Part shown: piece by piece, positions 1 to 9,991 of the stretch
Layout: every line of letters starts with the position of its first letter
How positions within the stretch are numbered: the stretch's first letter is position 1
Assembly: GCA_030432255.1 (NCBI GenBank)
Contig: JAUIHS010000004.1
Location: 1-64,000 of the forward strand
Direction of reading: 5' to 3'
Length of the DNA stretch: 64,000 bases
Source: Phycisphaerae bacterium
Lineage (GTDB): Bacteria; Planctomycetota; Phycisphaerae; Phycisphaerales; UBA1924
The notes under the pieces: model-generated
The model's input: only the letters and a program-made list of their open reading frames with translations
Told to the model about the DNA's origin: nothing
Databases searched by the model: none
Translations under genes and position numbers: made by a program

Positions 1-270
1 AAAAAGCGGTAGCCAGTGATTGGTTTCAATCTGAAATACTTCATGGCCATTTTGTTTTACGCCTATCCCATCAAGTTTACCATTGCCGTAAAGCTGATAT
101 ACTTCGGCATCCAAAAGTAGTTTGATCTTTCCAGCCGAAGCAAGGTCCATTGCTTTTTGCACTGAATCCGGATGAGCCCTGAAGTTTCGGCTCCTGTGAA
201 TCAGGGCCACTTCCTTTGCATACCCTTCAGCAAGGTGTATAGCCCAGTCGAGGGCACTGTCACCACCGCC
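1..270 (-). CDS. Ferredoxin-NADP reductase, thioredoxin-reductase-like (internal fragment, foreign to the contig)
   Basis: Read leftward from about base 270 the frame is open to base 1 and encodes about 90 residues. It begins GGGDSALDWA, the NADPH-binding glycine motif region of thioredoxin-reductase-like (type 2) ferredoxin/flavodoxin-NADP reductases, and continues with VALIHRSRNFRAHPDSVQ, the NADP-phosphate-binding HRS..F.AH signature of that family. These flavoenzymes move electrons between NADPH and ferredoxin. Both ends of the gene are missing: the 3' part runs off the window and the N-terminal FAD domain is lost at the junction near 253-270. Base composition is more AT-rich than the rest of the window. 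The fragment is very probably from another organism, joined by a chimeric assembly. The family assignment is fairly sure; any role in this genome is not. Confidence 0.7.
253..270. other. Chimeric junction with an 18-base shared word
   Basis: GGCACTGTCACCACCGCC is read as GTVTTA on the plus strand by the NRAMP fragment and as GGGDSA on the minus strand by the reductase fragment. Both protein matches use it, so it is the overlap through which two unrelated sequences were joined. A second junction lies at about 690-705. Confidence 0.55.
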
Positions 271-696
271 GCTGCAGCGGGCATCACCTCTGGTGTGGGC
301 CTATTGTGGGCGGTGATGTTCTCCGTTGTTGCGACGCTTGTCTTGCAGGAGCTATCTTTACGAAGCGCCCTCGTCACGCAACGAGATCTCGCCAGCCTAA
401 TGCGATCCCTGGGAGAGCAACACTGGTGGCAATTGCCTTTCATGCTGCTCATTGTGCTCGCCATTGGTGTGGGTAACGCCGCCTACCAATCCGGCAACCT
501 GTCGGGGGCAGGCCTAGGGCTTAGCGCGGCCTTTGACCTCCCCATAGCCTACATTATTGGCTTGTCGTCATTGATTGCTGGCACGTTAATCTACCTCGAT
601 CGATATCAACTTGTTGAGCGTGTATTAGTCGTTATCGTCGCGCTAATGGCACTATTATTTTGTGGTCTGGCGCTCGTTTTATTACCAAATTTAATG
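253..696 (+). CDS. NRAMP-family divalent metal transporter (internal fragment, foreign to the contig)
   Basis: The plus-strand frame open from 172 to 759 becomes recognisable at about 253 with GTVTTAAAAGI, then LLWAVMFSVVATLVLQELS and a membrane pattern through YIIGLSSLIAGTLIYLDRYQ and VERVLVVIVALMALLFCG. These match the first half of NRAMP/MntH proton-coupled Mn2+/Fe2+ importers, whose early helices carry GPGTVTTA and LLW..LFS..AT..LQE. Residues before base 253 belong to the antisense reductase fragment, and those after about 696 are antisense to the giant CARDB gene, so neither the N-terminus nor the C-terminal half is present. Nothing suggests a functional gene; it is a piece trapped between two junctions. 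Confidence 0.65.
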
Positions 697-3600
697 GCAC
701 AACCGGCGTCCATCTGGTTGCCCGCACGGTCCGTCACGTCGAGGAGTCGCACGCAGTAGCGCCCGTTCTCGGGGAGTGGCGGTGTGAAGGTGATGCGGGC
801 GCCGATCTCTCCGGTGAAGAGCTCAATGCTCGCCGCGATGCCCGACAGGTCGATGGCGTTGCCGTCACCGTCGGTGCCATCGAAGTTGACGGTCGTCGCG
901 TTGACGCTGGCATCATCGATGGGTTCGCTGAACTCGACGATCAGTTCGGAGATGCCTCCGGCCCGCGGGTCGGACTGCGGGGTGCCCGCACTCAGCATGA
1001 GTCCGACGTCGCCCGCCGAGCCGTGGTTGCGGAAACTGCGCCAGGACGTGACCTGCGGCGCCACGCCGTCTGGGCTGTACTGCACGACGTAACTGCCCGT
1101 GCCCGCGTGATCGAAGATGTGCAGGTAACGCTTCACGGGTGAGCCGGTCTCGCGGCGATCGATGCGATCCGTGATCCAGGCATTCCACCCGAGCATGATG
1201 GGCTGCCCATCGGTGCGCTGCACGGACGCCAGCGGGTACGCGGCGTCAAACGGATCGTCGATTCGCACATAGACATGCCCGCTCGGCGCCGGCACCGTGA
1301 CCATCGCTTCGAGGTTGTCCTCATCCACGACCACGGTCGCCGAAGAGTGTGCTACGACCGGCGCGACACCGCCCTGCGACTGGTGCAGGCGATCGGCGAG
1401 TGACTCGACATCCGGGAAATCGTCTGTCAGGAAGTCGAAGAGGTTGTCCGCACCGGGCGCGGGATCGCGCACGATGTGAATCAGGCCGAAGATGTCCACG
1501 CTGTTGATGAGCGAGAACTCGGGGTCATTGAAGGAGCCGTCGAAGGGCGGCACATGTTCGAAGCTCGCGGTGTACGCGACGAACTCGCCCTGGAGTGTTG
1601 CCGTCAGGAGCCAGCGGGCCACGGCCGATCCGCTCGGGAGAATGTCATCGAACGTGACGGTCAATGACGGCTGACGGGAGTCGTTGTTGACCTCCGAGCC
1701 GATGATGTCGAAGTCGATGAGCAGGCCGCGCTCGTTCTCGATGATCTCCGGCTGCGACGACGTGATGGTCAGATCGCGTGCCACGCCACCGCCGTTGTTC
1801 TCGACGAGCAGGCCGAGCGAGAAGGGGATGGTGGGTTCGATGACGGGTGTGAAGGGATCGTCGGAGTGGACGACGCGTTCGAGGAAGTACTTCAGGTCCA
1901 GTTCGGGGTTGGGCACCACGAGGATCGCCACCGGGTAGAGCGGGATGACGATCTGCTGGCCTTCGTACGTGTAGCGGATCTCGCCGCCGACCGTGTAGAC
2001 GGTCTCGCCGCTGGGAGCGGCGTCATTCGAGGGGAGCAGGTACCAGCGCGCGCCGCCCGTGGATTCGCCGGGCAGTGTGCCGCCCGCCACGGTGTCCAGT
2101 GCGCCAGTGATCTCCGGATTCGAGAGACCGAAGAGGTCCGTGGCATCGTCGCCGAAGGGGTCGCGGACCACGACATCAATCGTCAGGTCCTCCATCGCTG
2201 CCAGCGTGCCGTTGTCCAGTTCCAGCGTGGCGCGGAACGCGCGGCGGGTCAGCGTCGCTGACTGGTCAAGCTGGATGCGAACCGTGGCGCAGACACCTTC
2301 GGGGATCTGCGAGCGCTCGAAACGCAGCACCTCACCGGCGTACTCCAGCGCCTCGATGAGACTGTCGAATCCGGCAGCCTCGCCCCGGCCTATGGGCGCC
2401 GCGGCGTTCTCGGCACTCACGCCATACTCATAGATCTCCTCGATGCGACCGATGTCGATGAAGTCGGGATCCCAGCCTTCGGGAAGTTCGGACGCGGTGG
2501 TGATGTCCAGCGCGTAGTAGTCGAGCGAGCGATTCCAGCGGTCAATGAACGTCTCGACATGATCCCGCGTCACCGCATCCGGATTCGGGCGGGGCAGGGC
2601 GAGGAGTGCGGCGCGTTCCGCGGCGGAGATGTAGCCGGCATCCTCCGACTCATCGGCGGTGGACTCGTCAAAGAGCATGGTCCAGTTGCGCCACGCCTGT
2701 GCCGACGCGGGGCCCTGGTCGAGCCAGTCGACATCGCCGTAGATCTCGTACAGGAGCACGACATAGCTGCTCCAGCCGTAGTACTGATCAAGGAAGAAGT
2801 CGTACTCCGGTCGACCGGTGTACATGAACAGTTCATCATTCGTGCTGCGGAAGAGGTCGATGATGTTGTTCCCGATGAAGGGAATCAGGTCACCTGCCGA
2901 GCAGGGCAGACCTGAGAAGTCCTCGCAATTGGGGTTGCAGTCGCGGAGCACCTTGCAGATGCACGTGATGATGTCGTAGATGACGGTGGTGTCGAGGACA
3001 CAGTCCACGCCCGCACCGGCACAGCCGAGGAGATCCTTGAGGTCGTCCTTGAGACTCATGTTGTCTTCGAACGACAGGCCGCAACCGGCAAGGCTGAAGC
3101 CGCACCCGACCGGGCCGGGGATGCAGCCGCCCTGGGTCAGCAGGCACTTCTGGACGCAGTCGTTGAAGCCGCACCCCATCTGCTGGATGGTCGCGGTGCC
3201 CTGCGGGTTGATGGAGCCACCGCCGCCGGGTGAGCCCTGCGGATTGACTGCACCGCCGCCGCCGCAGGCGCCGCCAGGTGAACTCACGCAGTAGCTGATG
3301 ACGTGGTCGCCGCACACCAGCGAGTAGCACGCTGACACGGCGCCGCAGCCACCACCGCCACCGCCGCCTCGGGATGCTGAGCCCGGCGCGGCTTCCGTGA
3401 AGAGGACGGGGAAGGTGGTCGTTGACATTGCGGGCAGGTCACCGAGGAACTCGACGAGCGGGGTTCCGATGATGCCGTCGGGTGGATCGACGCCCACCTG
3501 CACATCATCCGCGGTGATGAGACCGTGATTCGTCAGCGTGAAATTGACGACGGTCGGGTAGTCGAGCTGGCTGAAGTTGACCGTGCCGGGTTCGAGGATG

Positions 3601-6600
3601 ACGACGGGTGCGGGCACCTGCGTTGCGAACTCCGCCTCGATCGTGATGTTGTACTCATCGGAGAATTCGATAGGTTCGACCGTCCACGTGTAGGTGATGA
3701 GCGTCCGCGTCATGAACGCTTCCATCTCGGTGGTGGTGCCACCATCGACCAGCACGTTCGCACGGAACGACCCGTGATCCTCCGCCTCGACCTGCACGTC
3801 GTAGTACCCCTCGGTCAGACCCTGGATCAGCGCGTAACCATCGGCGTCCGTCGTGCCGAAGGCCACGACGTTGAAGGTACCGAGTTCGAAGAGGGTGACC
3901 TCGGCACCGGCCACCGCAGGTTCGCCGGCGGCCCAATACGTGAATTCATCCGTGGCATACACGAGCAGGTCGCCGGTCGCTGCCGACTGCACCGTCACGC
4001 GCACCGGAATCTCGATGAGCACATCGCCGGTTCCATCCGCGTCCGTGACGACAATCGTGTCCTCGACAACGCCGAACGGTGTCGTCATGCTCGGCGCCAC
4101 GCGCAGGGCGATCGTCGCCTCCGTGCCCGCACTCATTGGTGCGATGGTCTCGGGACTGATCAGCGTCACGAAGTTCAGCGACGCCGGCAGTTCGACATGC
4201 AGCGGCTCGGACGGCAATCCGCCGATGTTGCGCAGCCGCGCCTGGGCATAGCTCACCCGGTCGCGCAGCGCCTCCGTCGCCAGCACACCCATGTCAAGGT
4301 CAGCCTCGACCGCGACCACCTCCGCATCCGGGGGGCCGATGAGCAGGGAGATATCCAGCGGTGCGCGGCCACCCTCCGAACTCGTCACTTCGAGCGTCAG
4401 TGCCTCCGTCGGCACCGCGACCGAGCCCTCGATCTCCAGTTCGAAGTCAATGAACCCGTTGGGCGAGATCGTCACCGCGCCGCCCCGTGTCATGAAGATG
4501 GGCGTGACGGTGACACCTGTCGGGGCCGAGATCACGTTGACAGCGATACCCGTCTGCATGTGATTGCCGGGGTTGACCAGCCGCAGTGGCAGGCGCGTCG
4601 GAATGCCCGCGGGCGTTTCGACATCGGCGTCATCAGGGTTGAGGTACAGGGTGTAGAGGTCGAAAGTGTCCTGGATCGCAGGACTCGTCACGTGGGCCGG
4701 TGCCGCCGCGACGCCGTACTGCCCGCCCTCCGTCGTGGCCGGCATGAAGATCGTGCTGTATGCACCGGCGGCATCTGTCTCCGCCACGAACTGACGCTCG
4801 ATGCCCTGTGTCGTGATGCGCACCACGACCGGGACCTCGGCGGCCGGTGTCGAAGTCCCCGCCACGGTCGCCACACCGGAGATCGTGACCGGTGTGTTCC
4901 CCGGCGCTGCTGTGATGTCCGCCATCGCTGTTGCGTCAAACGTATCGACATGGAAGGGGCCGATCGCGGCGGACACGTTGTCATCCTCATCGCCGGTCAC
5001 ACCCTCGTTCACGGAATCGGCGGCGTCCGTCACGACGATCAGCGTGTAATCACCCGGAAGCGACGGCGCCTGCGTCATCAGCATGCCCGTGTACATCTCG
5101 CCGGAGTCCAGCGCCATGGTCCGCAACTGCTCGCCGAGCAGGAGGTCGCCGTCATCGAGCTCATCATTCGTTGAGGCATACACGCGATCGAGCCACAGGC
5201 CCGGCGCGAGGCCGTCTCCGAGATTCATGACCGTCCAGGAGACCTCCATGCCGCGGCCGGACAATTCATCGCTCGGAATCGCGATGTCCGTCACCACGAG
5301 ATTGGGGCGATCCGGCTGACTGATCGAGATCGGGTTCGTGGAGATGAACGTGTTGTTCGTGGTGGCGGTGCCTTCATTCAGCAGTCCGCCCGTATTGGTG
5401 CGCACGATGATGAAATAGTCGCCGAGCAGTTCCTCGGGGATCGCCGCGGTGACGGAAGCCGAATACTGGTTGCCGGCGCCGAGGCCCGCGCTGTTCACGC
5501 GGCTGCCCACCGGGATGTCGTTCCCGACCACCGGGTCGGAAGAGAGATACACGGTGTCGACCCACGCGGGTGCCGCGGCGACGATGCCGTCGTTCCGCAC
5601 GGTGAAGTCGAAGGTCGCGCTCGCCTCGGCCACAGCCGTCGCCGGGCCGGTGACGTCGATGGCGACCAGGTCGGCGCGGATGTATGTCGTCGGCGCCGTT
5701 TCACCGGAGTTGTTGATCTCGCTGCCTTCGATGACATCGTTGGCGGCATCAACATTGATGCTTGCGATGAATTCTGCCGACGACACGTCGGGGAGGGAGA
5801 ATGTCGCCATGATCGGGGTGGAAGTACCGCCGGAGGTGATGACACCGGTGAAGTCGACGGCCGCCGCCGCGAGTCCTGACCCGCGTGAAGGCGATGCAAT
5901 CGAGATCACGGAAGTGAATGTGCCGTCGAAGTCCACGGGACCGTTGTTCGCCACGACGAACGTCACGTCGATCATCTCTCCCGGCGCTGCGGGCGAGATG
6001 GGGTCGATGCTGTTGACGACGAGATCCGGAAGCGGCGGACGCGTCAGCGCCACGGAACCCGAGCGGACGGTGTTGTTGCTCTCGTCGGTCTCGTCGAGGT
6101 TGTCGCCGTTGTCCGTCACGATGAAGAAGAAGTAGTTCCCCGAAGGCAGGTCGTTGGAGATGGGCAGGGCCAGGTCCTGCAGTGCGTTGTAGCTGTTGCC
6201 GACGCCCAACGGCGCATCGCCGGAGCGCGAAAGCAGGAGCGGATCACCGCCATCAAGAACCGTGTCATCGGACAGGAAGACCGCATCCGCCCATCCACCC
6301 GCGGCATCGGCGCTGCCGTTGTTGGTTACCGTCCAGTCCAGCGTGATCGTCTGACCGAAGTCCGCCGCGGCTGGCGTCGCAATCGCAACCGACAGATCCG
6401 GCGCATCCGGCGGCAGGACGTTCACTGCCGTGGATGACGTCGCATTGTTGTTCTCGAGCAGTTCATCGATTGCATTGTTGTGGTCGGTGACCACGGTGAT
6501 GTACGCCGTACCGCTCATGAACGATGTCGGAATCGTGACGTTCCGCGACCGCGCATACGTCTCCGCCGGATCGAGCGGGTGCGCCGCAGCGGGGTCGAGG

Positions 6601-9600
6601 CGGAGCAGCGTGCCGTATCCGCCGCGGGTTGCCGGCGAATCCGAGACGTAAATCGCATCGGTCCACGAGTTCAGCGCACTGTCGGTGCCCGCATTCTCGG
6701 CGGTGTACTCGATGGTGATCGACTGACCGGCGGTCACGGTGCCCGGTGCGGTCACACTGGTGATCGCCAGGTCGGGCCGGAGCCCGGACTGCACATCGAT
6801 GGGGCCGAATCCGCCCGTGTTGTTCCCTTCCCCGTCAAGCTCCGCGATGTTGTTGTTCACATCCGTGACAATGAAGATGCGGTACATACCGGGAGTCAGC
6901 GGGAAATCGAAGTTGCGCGAGCGGCTGTACGTCTCACCCGGATCCAGCGCGGTGCCGGAGAAGTCACCGAGGTACAGGTCCTCGCCCATGTCAAACGTGT
7001 CATCATCCGAGAGCCACACGCCGTCGCGCCCGCCCCGCAGTGCGCGGCCGATGCCGTCGTTGCGAATCGTCCACTCCAGTGTGAACGCCTCGCCCGTCAG
7101 GCCGAAGGTCGGACCATTGATGCCCAGCACCACGTAGTCCGCCGCGCCGACCTGTGTCGAGGACCCTGCAACCCGGCAGTTGTCATCGTTGTCGAATTCA
7201 TCGACATCGTCATTGGAATCGGCACACGCCACGACGCGGATCACGCCCACATCCATCGGCATGGTCACGCTCTCCGAGCGAACGACGGATTCACCCGGCC
7301 CCAGCGTGCCTTCGAAGACGAACTCGGCGAGCAGCGTGTCCATCCCCACATCCGAGTCATCCGACGCGTAGATGGCATCCGTCCACGGTCCCGACGCAGC
7401 CGCCTCGCCATCGTTGCGCACGGTCCATGAGACCGACGCCGGCGCACCCGGGGCCACGGTCACCGGGCCGGAAACCGCGGCGACAATCAGGTTGCTCTCG
7501 ACCACCGCTTCGACCGGTGGCGAGATGCTCTCGTTGTTGGATTCCCCCGCGAGCTCCGCAACGGTGTCGTTGGCGTCCGCCAAGACGATCATGTAGTACG
7601 TACCGGGCGTTTCCGGAAGACGCACGTTCCGCTGACGTGAGTAGCTCTCGCCCACCTCGAGCGGACCATTGAAGGTCCATTCGCGTATCTGATCGTCACC
7701 GGCGTCGAAGACCATGTCATCCGAGAGGTAGAGTCGGTCCTGCCAACTGCCCGTCGCGATCGCATCACCGCTGTTCGAGATCTCGAACGTGACTGACACG
7801 TTCTGATCCACGAGGCCGGACGTCGGCACGGTCCACGTCGTGACCACGAGGTCCGGCGCTGCCGGCATCGGCGCCGTCAGCGTCAGTGTCGTCGCGCTGA
7901 CCGACGGCACGAGGCCCGCGCCGGTGTTGTCGACGAGCGTCGATGCGTCCGTCAGTCCTGCCGACGTGATGATGTCGAACATCGCACCCTGCGGAACCGC
8001 ATAGCCGCCCGCCAGTCCCACGGTCACCGTGCCGCCCAGGTCAGCGAGACCTGTCACTGTGATCGTATCATGGTCCACACCCGCGTTCTCACCACCCAGG
8101 TCGACACCGAAGTCGCCGAAGGCGGACAGGTCACCATCCACTGTGATGAGAAAGTCAGGCTGGATGACACCGTCCGTGATCACGTTGCATGTCAGGAGAC
8201 CCCGGCCGCGAATCGCCGATTCGCCGTCCATGTCAATCCCGGTCGCCACGATCTCACCGTCCACCATCTCGATGCGCGTGCGATTGCAGGACGTCTCGCC
8301 CATGGTGATCACGCCACCCTCGGGACGGACCCGCGCGCCGTTGTTCACACCCGTGAGCGTCTCCAGCGCACCCAGTTCCATGGTGCCGCCGTTCGTCGCG
8401 ACGAGATCGATGGGGCCACCCCCATTCGCGCCGGAACCGCCGCCGGTGATTGACGTCACTGAGCCGAGGTCGAGGTGTCCGCCATCGAGCGCCTCGAGCC
8501 GCTGCCGAATCCCACCCAATCCACCGAATGTCGCGTTGATCTGCGTCAGAGACGAGGCATCGAGCGATGAGCCGCTGCCGGAAACCTGCATGATGACACG
8601 GGCTTCGTTGACGCCCATGCCGCCATCGCCGTTGAAGGTCGTCACTCCGGAGGGGAGCGTCCACGAGGTGCCGTTCGATACGTGGATGGACGAACGGTCG
8701 ATGTTGGTCAGGTTCGCCGCGTTGAACGCCGCACCCGGATCGGAGAGCGTGAGGATGCAGCGCTCCGTGAATGCCGTCAGAGCAGGCGCATTGAAGGTCA
8801 CGGCGCTGTCCAGCGGCACGCGAACCCGCGTCATCGTGTGTGCCGCCGGCAACGTGAACGTGCCGGCATCAATGTCAAACTCGACGCCGAAACCGTTGCC
8901 GGTGATGGTTTCCAGCGCGGCGAAGTCATAGGTGCCGCCGTTGGTGACCTGGATGCGACAGGGACCGCCGCCATTGGCGCCCGAACCTCCGCCCGCGATG
9001 GTCACGACCTCCGAGAAGTCGAGATGTCCACCGTCCAGGGCCCGGACCTGAAGGGTCGGCGTGCCGAGGCCGCCGAATGTTGCGGTGACCGACGTCAGCG
9101 ATGAGGCATCGATCATCGAACCCGCACCCATCGCTAGGAAGATGTCTTCCGGTGTGAAGAATGACAGACCACCAAACCACGTGTACGAGGTGACACCCGC
9201 AGGGATCACGAACGTTGCACCGTCGTACATCTGGATCCTCGCGGCATCGATCGACGTCAGAGCCGGAAGTTCCGCCGTCGCGCCCGCACCACGCAGCAGC
9301 AGTCGCGTCTCTTCAATGGCCGTCACCTGCGGCGCGGCGAACGAACCGCCGTTGAAGGATTCGAGATACGCACCATTCACCGTCGCCGGACCCGAGAAGG
9401 TGAACGTCGTCCCCGCACCGTCCGCGACCATGCTGACGTTGGGCGACACCGTCAGCGTGCCGGAGATCTCAGAGTCCGAGAACACGGTGATCGAGCCGCC
9501 CGTCACCTGGAGGTCGGCGGAGCATGTCAGCGACAGCAGTTCCGTATCCTCGGACGTGTGCATGACCGTCGTCGCGTTGATCGTCACATCATCCGCCGCT

Positions 9601-9764
9601 CCGGGCAGTGCGGGATCGGATGACCAGTTCGCCGGATCTTCCCAGGTGACGCCGTCGCCACCACCGGTCCAGGAGACCGGAGCCGCGAGCGCAGACGCCG
9701 CAAGGCCCGAAAAAATGGCAAGCAGTCCGCTGAGAAGCAGTACAGGGCGAATCGAGTGCAACAT
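606..9764 (-). CDS. Giant secreted CARDB-repeat surface protein (3' end replaced by foreign DNA)
   Basis: A protein of about 3,050 residues. I place the start at 9764 (MLHSIRPVLLLSG) because GAGGAGA lies eight bases upstream; an in-frame ATG at 9788 has no such site. An N-terminal signal peptide ends near ALAAP. Then come a beta-rich region with two similar blocks of roughly 170 residues (DASSLT..ATFGGLG, ALDGGHLD, GGGSGANGGGP), eight CARDB modules at about residues 640-1620 (openings such as DLVVTTW, NLIVAAV, DLAITSV), two carboxypeptidase-regulatory-like folds, a glycine- and cysteine-rich island near residues 2130-2300 (DNA 2880-3370), and an SbsA/Big_5-like Ig domain at the C-terminus. 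CARDB modules are adhesive, beta-sandwich domains, so a cell-surface or secreted adhesin-like role is inferred. The genuine sequence stops near base 697; the last 30 or so residues to 606 are read from foreign DNA. Confidence 0.88.
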   Translation of the reverse strand: MLHSIRPVLLLSGLLAIFSGLAASALAAPVSWTGGGDGVTWEDPANWSSDPALPGAADDVTINATTVMHTSEDTELLSLTCSADLQVTGGSITVFSDSEISGTLTVSPNVSMVADGAGTTFTFSGPATVNGAYLESFNGGSFAAPQVTAIEETRLLLRGAGATAELPALTSIDAARIQMYDGATFVIPAGVTSYTWFGGLSFFTPEDIFLAMGAGSMIDASSLTSVTATFGGLGTPTLQVRALDGGHLDFSEVVTIAGGGSGANGGGPCRIQVTNGGTYDFAALETITGNGFGVEFDIDAGTFTLPAAHTMTRVRVPLDSAVTFNAPALTAFTERCILTLSDPGAAFNAANLTNIDRSSIHVSNGTSWTLPSGVTTFNGDGGMGVNEARVIMQVSGSGSSLDASSLTQINATFGGLGGIRQRLEALDGGHLDLGSVTSITGGGSGANGGGPIDLVATNGGTMELGALETLTGVNNGARVRPEGGVITMGETSCNRTRIEMVDGEIVATGIDMDGESAIRGRGLLTCNVITDGVIQPDFLITVDGDLSAFGDFGVDLGGENAGVDHDTITVTGLADLGGTVTVGLAGGYAVPQGAMFDIITSAGLTDASTLVDNTGAGLVPSVSATTLTLTAPMPAAPDLVVTTWTVPTSGLVDQNVSVTFEISNSGDAIATGSWQDRLYLSDDMVFDAGDDQIREWTFNGPLEVGESYSRQRNVRLPETPGTYYMIVLADANDTVAELAGESNNESISPPVEAVVESNLIVAAVSGPVTVAPGAPASVSWTVRNDGEAAASGPWTDAIYASDDSDVGMDTLLAEFVFEGTLGPGESVVRSESVTMPMDVGVIRVVACADSNDDVDEFDNDDNCRVAGSSTQVGAADYVVLGINGPTFGLTGEAFTLEWTIRNDGIGRALRGGRDGVWLSDDDTFDMGEDLYLGDFSGTALDPGETYSRSRNFDFPLTPGMYRIFIVTDVNNNIAELDGEGNNTGGFGPIDVQSGLRPDLAITSVTAPGTVTAGQSITIEYTAENAGTDSALNSWTDAIYVSDSPATRGGYGTLLRLDPAAAHPLDPAETYARSRNVTIPTSFMSGTAYITVVTDHNNAIDELLENNNATSSTAVNVLPPDAPDLSVAIATPAAADFGQTITLDWTVTNNGSADAAGGWADAVFLSDDTVLDGGDPLLLSRSGDAPLGVGNSYNALQDLALPISNDLPSGNYFFFIVTDNGDNLDETDESNNTVRSGSVALTRPPLPDLVVNSIDPISPAAPGEMIDVTFVVANNGPVDFDGTFTSVISIASPSRGSGLAAAAVDFTGVITSGGTSTPIMATFSLPDVSSAEFIASINVDAANDVIEGSEINNSGETAPTTYIRADLVAIDVTGPATAVAEASATFDFTVRNDGIVAAAPAWVDTVYLSSDPVVGNDIPVGSRVNSAGLGAGNQYSASVTAAIPEELLGDYFIIVRTNTGGLLNEGTATTNNTFISTNPISISQPDRPNLVVTDIAIPSDELSGRGMEVSWTVMNLGDGLAPGLWLDRVYASTNDELDDGDLLLGEQLRTMALDSGEMYTGMLMTQAPSLPGDYTLIVVTDAADSVNEGVTGDEDDNVSAAIGPFHVDTFDATAMADITAAPGNTPVTISGVATVAGTSTPAAEVPVVVRITTQGIERQFVAETDAAGAYSTIFMPATTEGGQYGVAAAPAHVTSPAIQDTFDLYTLYLNPDDADVETPAGIPTRLPLRLVNPGNHMQTGIAVNVISAPTGVTVTPIFMTRGGAVTISPNGFIDFELEIEGSVAVPTEALTLEVTSSEGGRAPLDISLLIGPPDAEVVAVEADLDMGVLATEALRDRVSYAQARLRNIGGLPSEPLHVELPASLNFVTLISPETIAPMSAGTEATIALRVAPSMTTPFGVVEDTIVVTDADGTGDVLIEIPVRVTVQSAATGDLLVYATDEFTYWAAGEPAVAGAEVTLFELGTFNVVAFGTTDADGYALIQGLTEGYYDVQVEAEDHGSFRANVLVDGGTTTEMEAFMTRTLITYTWTVEPIEFSDEYNITIEAEFATQVPAPVVILEPGTVNFSQLDYPTVVNFTLTNHGLITADDVQVGVDPPDGIIGTPLVEFLGDLPAMSTTTFPVLFTEAAPGSASRGGGGGGGCGAVSACYSLVCGDHVISYCVSSPGGACGGGGAVNPQGSPGGGGSINPQGTATIQQMGCGFNDCVQKCLLTQGGCIPGPVGCGFSLAGCGLSFEDNMSLKDDLKDLLGCAGAGVDCVLDTTVIYDIITCICKVLRDCNPNCEDFSGLPCSAGDLIPFIGNNIIDLFRSTNDELFMYTGRPEYDFFLDQYYGWSSYVVLLYEIYGDVDWLDQGPASAQAWRNWTMLFDESTADESEDAGYISAAERAALLALPRPNPDAVTRDHVETFIDRWNRSLDYYALDITTASELPEGWDPDFIDIGRIEEIYEYGVSAENAAAPIGRGEAAGFDSLIEALEYAGEVLRFERSQIPEGVCATVRIQLDQSATLTRRAFRATLELDNGTLAAMEDLTIDVVVRDPFGDDATDLFGLSNPEITGALDTVAGGTLPGESTGGARWYLLPSNDAAPSGETVYTVGGEIRYTYEGQQIVIPLYPVAILVVPNPELDLKYFLERVVHSDDPFTPVIEPTIPFSLGLLVENNGGGVARDLTITSSQPEIIENERGLLIDFDIIGSEVNNDSRQPSLTVTFDDILPSGSAVARWLLTATLQGEFVAYTASFEHVPPFDGSFNDPEFSLINSVDIFGLIHIVRDPAPGADNLFDFLTDDFPDVESLADRLHQSQGGVAPVVAHSSATVVVDEDNLEAMVTVPAPSGHVYVRIDDPFDAAYPLASVQRTDGQPIMLGWNAWITDRIDRRETGSPVKRYLHIFDHAGTGSYVVQYSPDGVAPQVTSWRSFRNHGSAGDVGLMLSAGTPQSDPRAGGISELIVEFSEPIDDASVNATTVNFDGTDGDGNAIDLSGIAASIELFTGEIGARITFTPPLPENGRYCVRLLDVTDRAGNQMDAGCAIKFGNKTSARPQNNSAISATITTNTRSTS

Positions 9765-9991
9765 CGGGAAACTCTCCTCGGGTTTCATCAGGTTGTGGTG
9801 CGGATCCCCCCCGGATGTGGACTACCCCACACCAGTGCCTCCAAAGTAGCGAAGTCCATGGAGGAGTGAAACGGGGAATCGCGCCGATGGGCCCACATTC
9901 CGGCACAATCTCACGTGAATCGCACACGGCGCGAAGGACGTCCACTCGGTGAATTGCATCCTGGCGCTTGCTCATCGAGACTTTCCTGCAC

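Noticed and set aside
1..697. A mobile element or horizontally acquired island at the left end.
   Set aside because: There are no transposase or terminal repeats, and both genes are truncated at a microhomology; chimeric assembly explains it better.
3525..5174. A 549-codon open frame on the plus strand opposite the giant CARDB gene.
   Set aside because: Its sequence is rich in R, H and D, as expected for the antisense of a high-GC gene, and the opposite frame has a clear domain structure.
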